Of a stretch of DNA of 7,888 nucleotides, positions 6,710-7,888 are shown one piece after another. A program made the translations under genes and the position numbers. The stretch lies in assembly GCA_003520455.1 (NCBI GenBank), contig DOUV01000684.1:1-7888 (forward strand). The letters are read 5' to 3'. This DNA comes from Chloroflexota bacterium. GTDB taxonomy: Bacteria > Chloroflexota > Anaerolineae > Ardenticatenales > Ardenticatenaceae. A model generated the notes under the pieces. That model ran no database searches. It had not been told where the DNA came from and saw nothing but the letters and a program-made list of their open reading frames with translations. The stretch's first letter is position 1, and the number at the start of each line of letters is the position of its first letter.

Positions 6710-7419
6710 GCCATTCGTTGCAACACCGGGATCGCCGCTACTTTCTCCGGCTCGAGCGCCTCCCAGAGCACACCGGGCGGTCGAGGATACATCCGTCTCG
6801 TCTCAATCAGCTCGTCGGGGGTGGCGATCCAATCGAGCGAGATGTCGTGAGAAGCCATGGGGATCTCCCCCTCGCCCACGATCTGGAGCGGGTGGGCGGT
6901 CGTGACGATAGGCGCCTCGGGCCCCACGAGACCAACCTCGCGTGCGAGAGCATACTCGAGGTCACTGTAGCCGCCACCCTTGCCGAGCCGGGCGCCGCCA
7001 CGCGTCAGTGCCACGCAGCCCGTGACGATCAGGTCGATCGGGCGCATCTCGTCCAGGCTCACCGGCCGGCCCAGGGCGAAGGCGCCTTTGATACTGCTCG
7101 CCTTCCACAACTGCCGTGGGTCCAATCGAGCAGGGTCAAGCTCGAGAAAGGGCTGCTCGTTCGCCAGCCGGGGGACGGCCACGTAGACGGTCTTGCCAGC
7201 GGTGAGCGCGGCATGCCGCACTGGTCGCTGGGGCAAGTCGGGGTTCGACTTGATGGTGTGGGCACACTGCCAGATGTCGAGTTGCGCGATTCGCGTGGCG
7301 GCCTGCTCGGCACCGGCAAAGTTCGGGATGCGCCCGACGGCGCCGGGGAAGCGCGCGACGCCTGCAACCTGCAGCGCCGCCCAGATGCGCTCGCGCAGCG
7401 CTTGTTTGCGCTCGTTCAT
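6658..7419 (-). CDS. 5-formyltetrahydrofolate cyclo-ligase family protein, MTHFSD-like
   Basis: The 253-residue product resembles the N-terminal domain of MTHFSD (methenyltetrahydrofolate synthetase domain protein) more than canonical bacterial 5-formyl-THF cyclo-ligases. Visible family features in order are ERKQALRERIWAAL (3-16), GRIPNFAGAEQAA (29-41), KSNPDLPQRPVR (57-68), GKTVYVAVPRL (75-85), IDLIVTGCVAL (128-138) and the loop GARLGKGGGYSDLEYAL (142-158). Classical enzymes carry GYGGGYYDR in this last loop, so ATP-dependent conversion of 5-formyl-THF to methenyl-THF is plausible but not assured. The last ~18 residues (MASTDARRAQRINGYDNG) and the TGA are encoded by the intergenic repeat, so the native C terminus was probably replaced or extended. 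The ATG at 7419 has no good ribosome binding site; a TACAAT box 6 nt before it suggests leaderless expression. It lies 45 nt downstream of the FAD oxidase gene on the same strand. Confidence 0.85.
   Translation of the reverse strand: MNERKQALRERIWAALQVAGVARFPGAVGRIPNFAGAEQAATRIAQLDIWQCAHTIKSNPDLPQRPVRHAALTAGKTVYVAVPRLANEQPFLELDPARLDPRQLWKASSIKGAFALGRPVSLDEMRPIDLIVTGCVALTRGGARLGKGGGYSDLEYALAREVGLVGPEAPIVTTAHPLQIVGEGEIPMASHDISLDWIATPDELIETRRMYPRPPGVLWEALEPEKVAAIPVLQRMASTDARRAQRINGYDNG
6687..6709 (-). repeat. 23-bp palindrome-bearing repeat, right copy, inside a gene's 3' end
   Basis: On the minus strand it reads GTCAACGGATGCCC, then G, then GCGGGCAC, one base different from the copy at 5751-5773. 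Here the core TGCCCGCCGGGCA is a near-perfect palindrome. The element encodes residues of the form STDARRA near the end of the cyclo-ligase-like protein. Confidence 0.85.
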
Positions 7420-7425
7420 GGAGCG

Positions 7426-7453
7426 ATTGTAGCCAGCATGGGGGGAGCGGCAA
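7426..7453 (-). promoter_or_regulatory. Possible leaderless promoter of the cyclo-ligase-like gene
   Basis: On the minus strand TTGCCG (7453-7448, 4 of 6 to consensus) and TACAAT (7431-7426, 5 of 6) are 16 nt apart. The -10 box ends only 6 nt before the ATG at 7419, so transcription would start at or next to the initiation codon. The absence of a Shine-Dalgarno sequence fits this. Confidence 0.45.
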
Positions 7454-7464
7454 GCGCCGGTCGG

Positions 7465-7888
7465 TCACTCCGGCGGAAAGAGCTTGCCGGGGTTGAGGAT
7501 GTTGTGGGGGTCCAGTGCCTGTTTGATTCTTCGCATGGAGGCAATCTCGACCGGGTTGAGGTCCAGCGGCAGGTAATCGCGCTTGAGCAAGCCGACCCCA
7601 TGCTCGCCGGTGAGCACGCCGCCCAACTCGATTGCCGACTCGACAATCGCCTCGGCGGCGGCCTCGACCCGACGCATCTCGTCGGCATTCCGGCGGTCGC
7701 ACATGATCGTGGGGTGGAGATTGCCGTCGCCGATGTGCCCGAAGAGCGGGAGGAGGAGATTGTACTGCTCTGCGATCTGCCGGACCCGGCGCGCCATCTC
7801 TGGGATGGCCGAGCGCGGCACCACGATATCTTCGGCGTAGTAGTTGGGCTTGAGGCGGGTGAGCGCCCCGCCCACCGCGCGACGCCCG
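7465..7888 (-). CDS. FAD-linked oxidase, GlcD-type, C-terminal part (start outside window)
   Basis: The frame enters at the right edge and ends with TGA at 7465-7467, giving the last ~140 residues of a protein usually about 460-480 long. Visible are RRAVGGALTRLKPNYYAEDIV (broken here as RRAVGGALTRL and KPNYYAEDIV), VPRSAIPEMARRVRQIAEQY, GHIGDGNLHPTI, GVLTGEHGVGLLKRDYLPL and KQALDPHNILNPGKLFPPE. These are hallmarks of the C-terminal FAD-oxidase domain of glycolate oxidase subunit GlcD and D-lactate dehydrogenases; the histidines in GHIGDGNLHP and GEHGVG belong to the active-site region. Members oxidise 2-hydroxy acids using FAD bound by an N-terminal PCMH-type domain, which is not in the window. 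Glycolate versus D-lactate specificity cannot be decided without the rest or the partner subunits. A GTG at 7875 is in frame but is not the start, because family sequence continues upstream of it. Confidence 0.92.
   Translation of the reverse strand, partial: GRRAVGGALTRLKPNYYAEDIVVPRSAIPEMARRVRQIAEQYNLLLPLFGHIGDGNLHPTIMCDRRNADEMRRVEAAAEAIVESAIELGGVLTGEHGVGLLKRDYLPLDLNPVEIASMRRIKQALDPHNILNPGKLFPPE

Noticed and set aside
6597..6905. Plus-strand open frames over the right repeat cluster
   Set aside because: They read the repeat (FIRCRIRLS twice) and then run antisense into the cyclo-ligase-like gene, so they are shadows.

Overview
The window looks like a piece of a GC-rich bacterial genome or metagenome contig. 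Chloroflexota is my best guess, from the general style of the proteins and the gene mix, but there is no rRNA or other marker to prove it. Apart from the first ~264 bases, every gene lies on the minus strand. Read in transcription order (right to left): the C-terminal end of a glycolate-oxidase-type FAD-linked oxidase, an MTHFSD-like 5-formyltetrahydrofolate cyclo-ligase family protein, a GNAT acetyltransferase resembling streptothricin acetyltransferases, a UbiB/ABC1 atypical kinase, the primary sigma factor RpoD/SigA, and a DUF2207 membrane protein.

Region by region. Bases 1-264 hold, on the plus strand, a fragment of a CorC/HlyC-type (CNNM plus CBS) membrane protein. Its third codon positions are almost all C or G, unlike the rest of the window. 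It is broken at a seven-glycine-codon tract that is also the C-terminal glycine tail of the minus-strand DUF2207 gene, so this is very probably a chimeric join. Bases 244-2124 are the DUF2207 protein (signal peptide, extracytoplasmic domain, transmembrane segments, Gly/Ser tail) with its own promoter at 2167-2195. A strong intrinsic terminator at 2241-2271 ends the rpoD transcript. rpoD (2314-3549) has an excellent ribosome binding site, a near-ideal TTGACA-18-TATAAT promoter at 3833-3862, and a leader of about 275 nt with strong and mutually exclusive hairpins. ubiB follows at 3985-5721.

The intergenic spaces on both sides of the GNAT gene (5722-5989 and 6560-6710) are packed with AACGGAT heptamers, in opposite orientation on the two sides. 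They include one 23-bp palindrome-bearing element that occurs on both sides as an inverted pair with a single mismatch. The right-hand cluster runs into the 3' end of the cyclo-ligase-like gene and supplies its last ~18 codons and its stop codon.

Functionally the genes are mostly housekeeping (transcription initiation, quinone-linked ABC1 kinase, folate-type and glycolate-type enzymes) and do not form one obvious pathway. The most interesting signals are the repeat family and its capture by a coding sequence, the switch-like rpoD leader, and the probable assembly or recombination junction near base 250.
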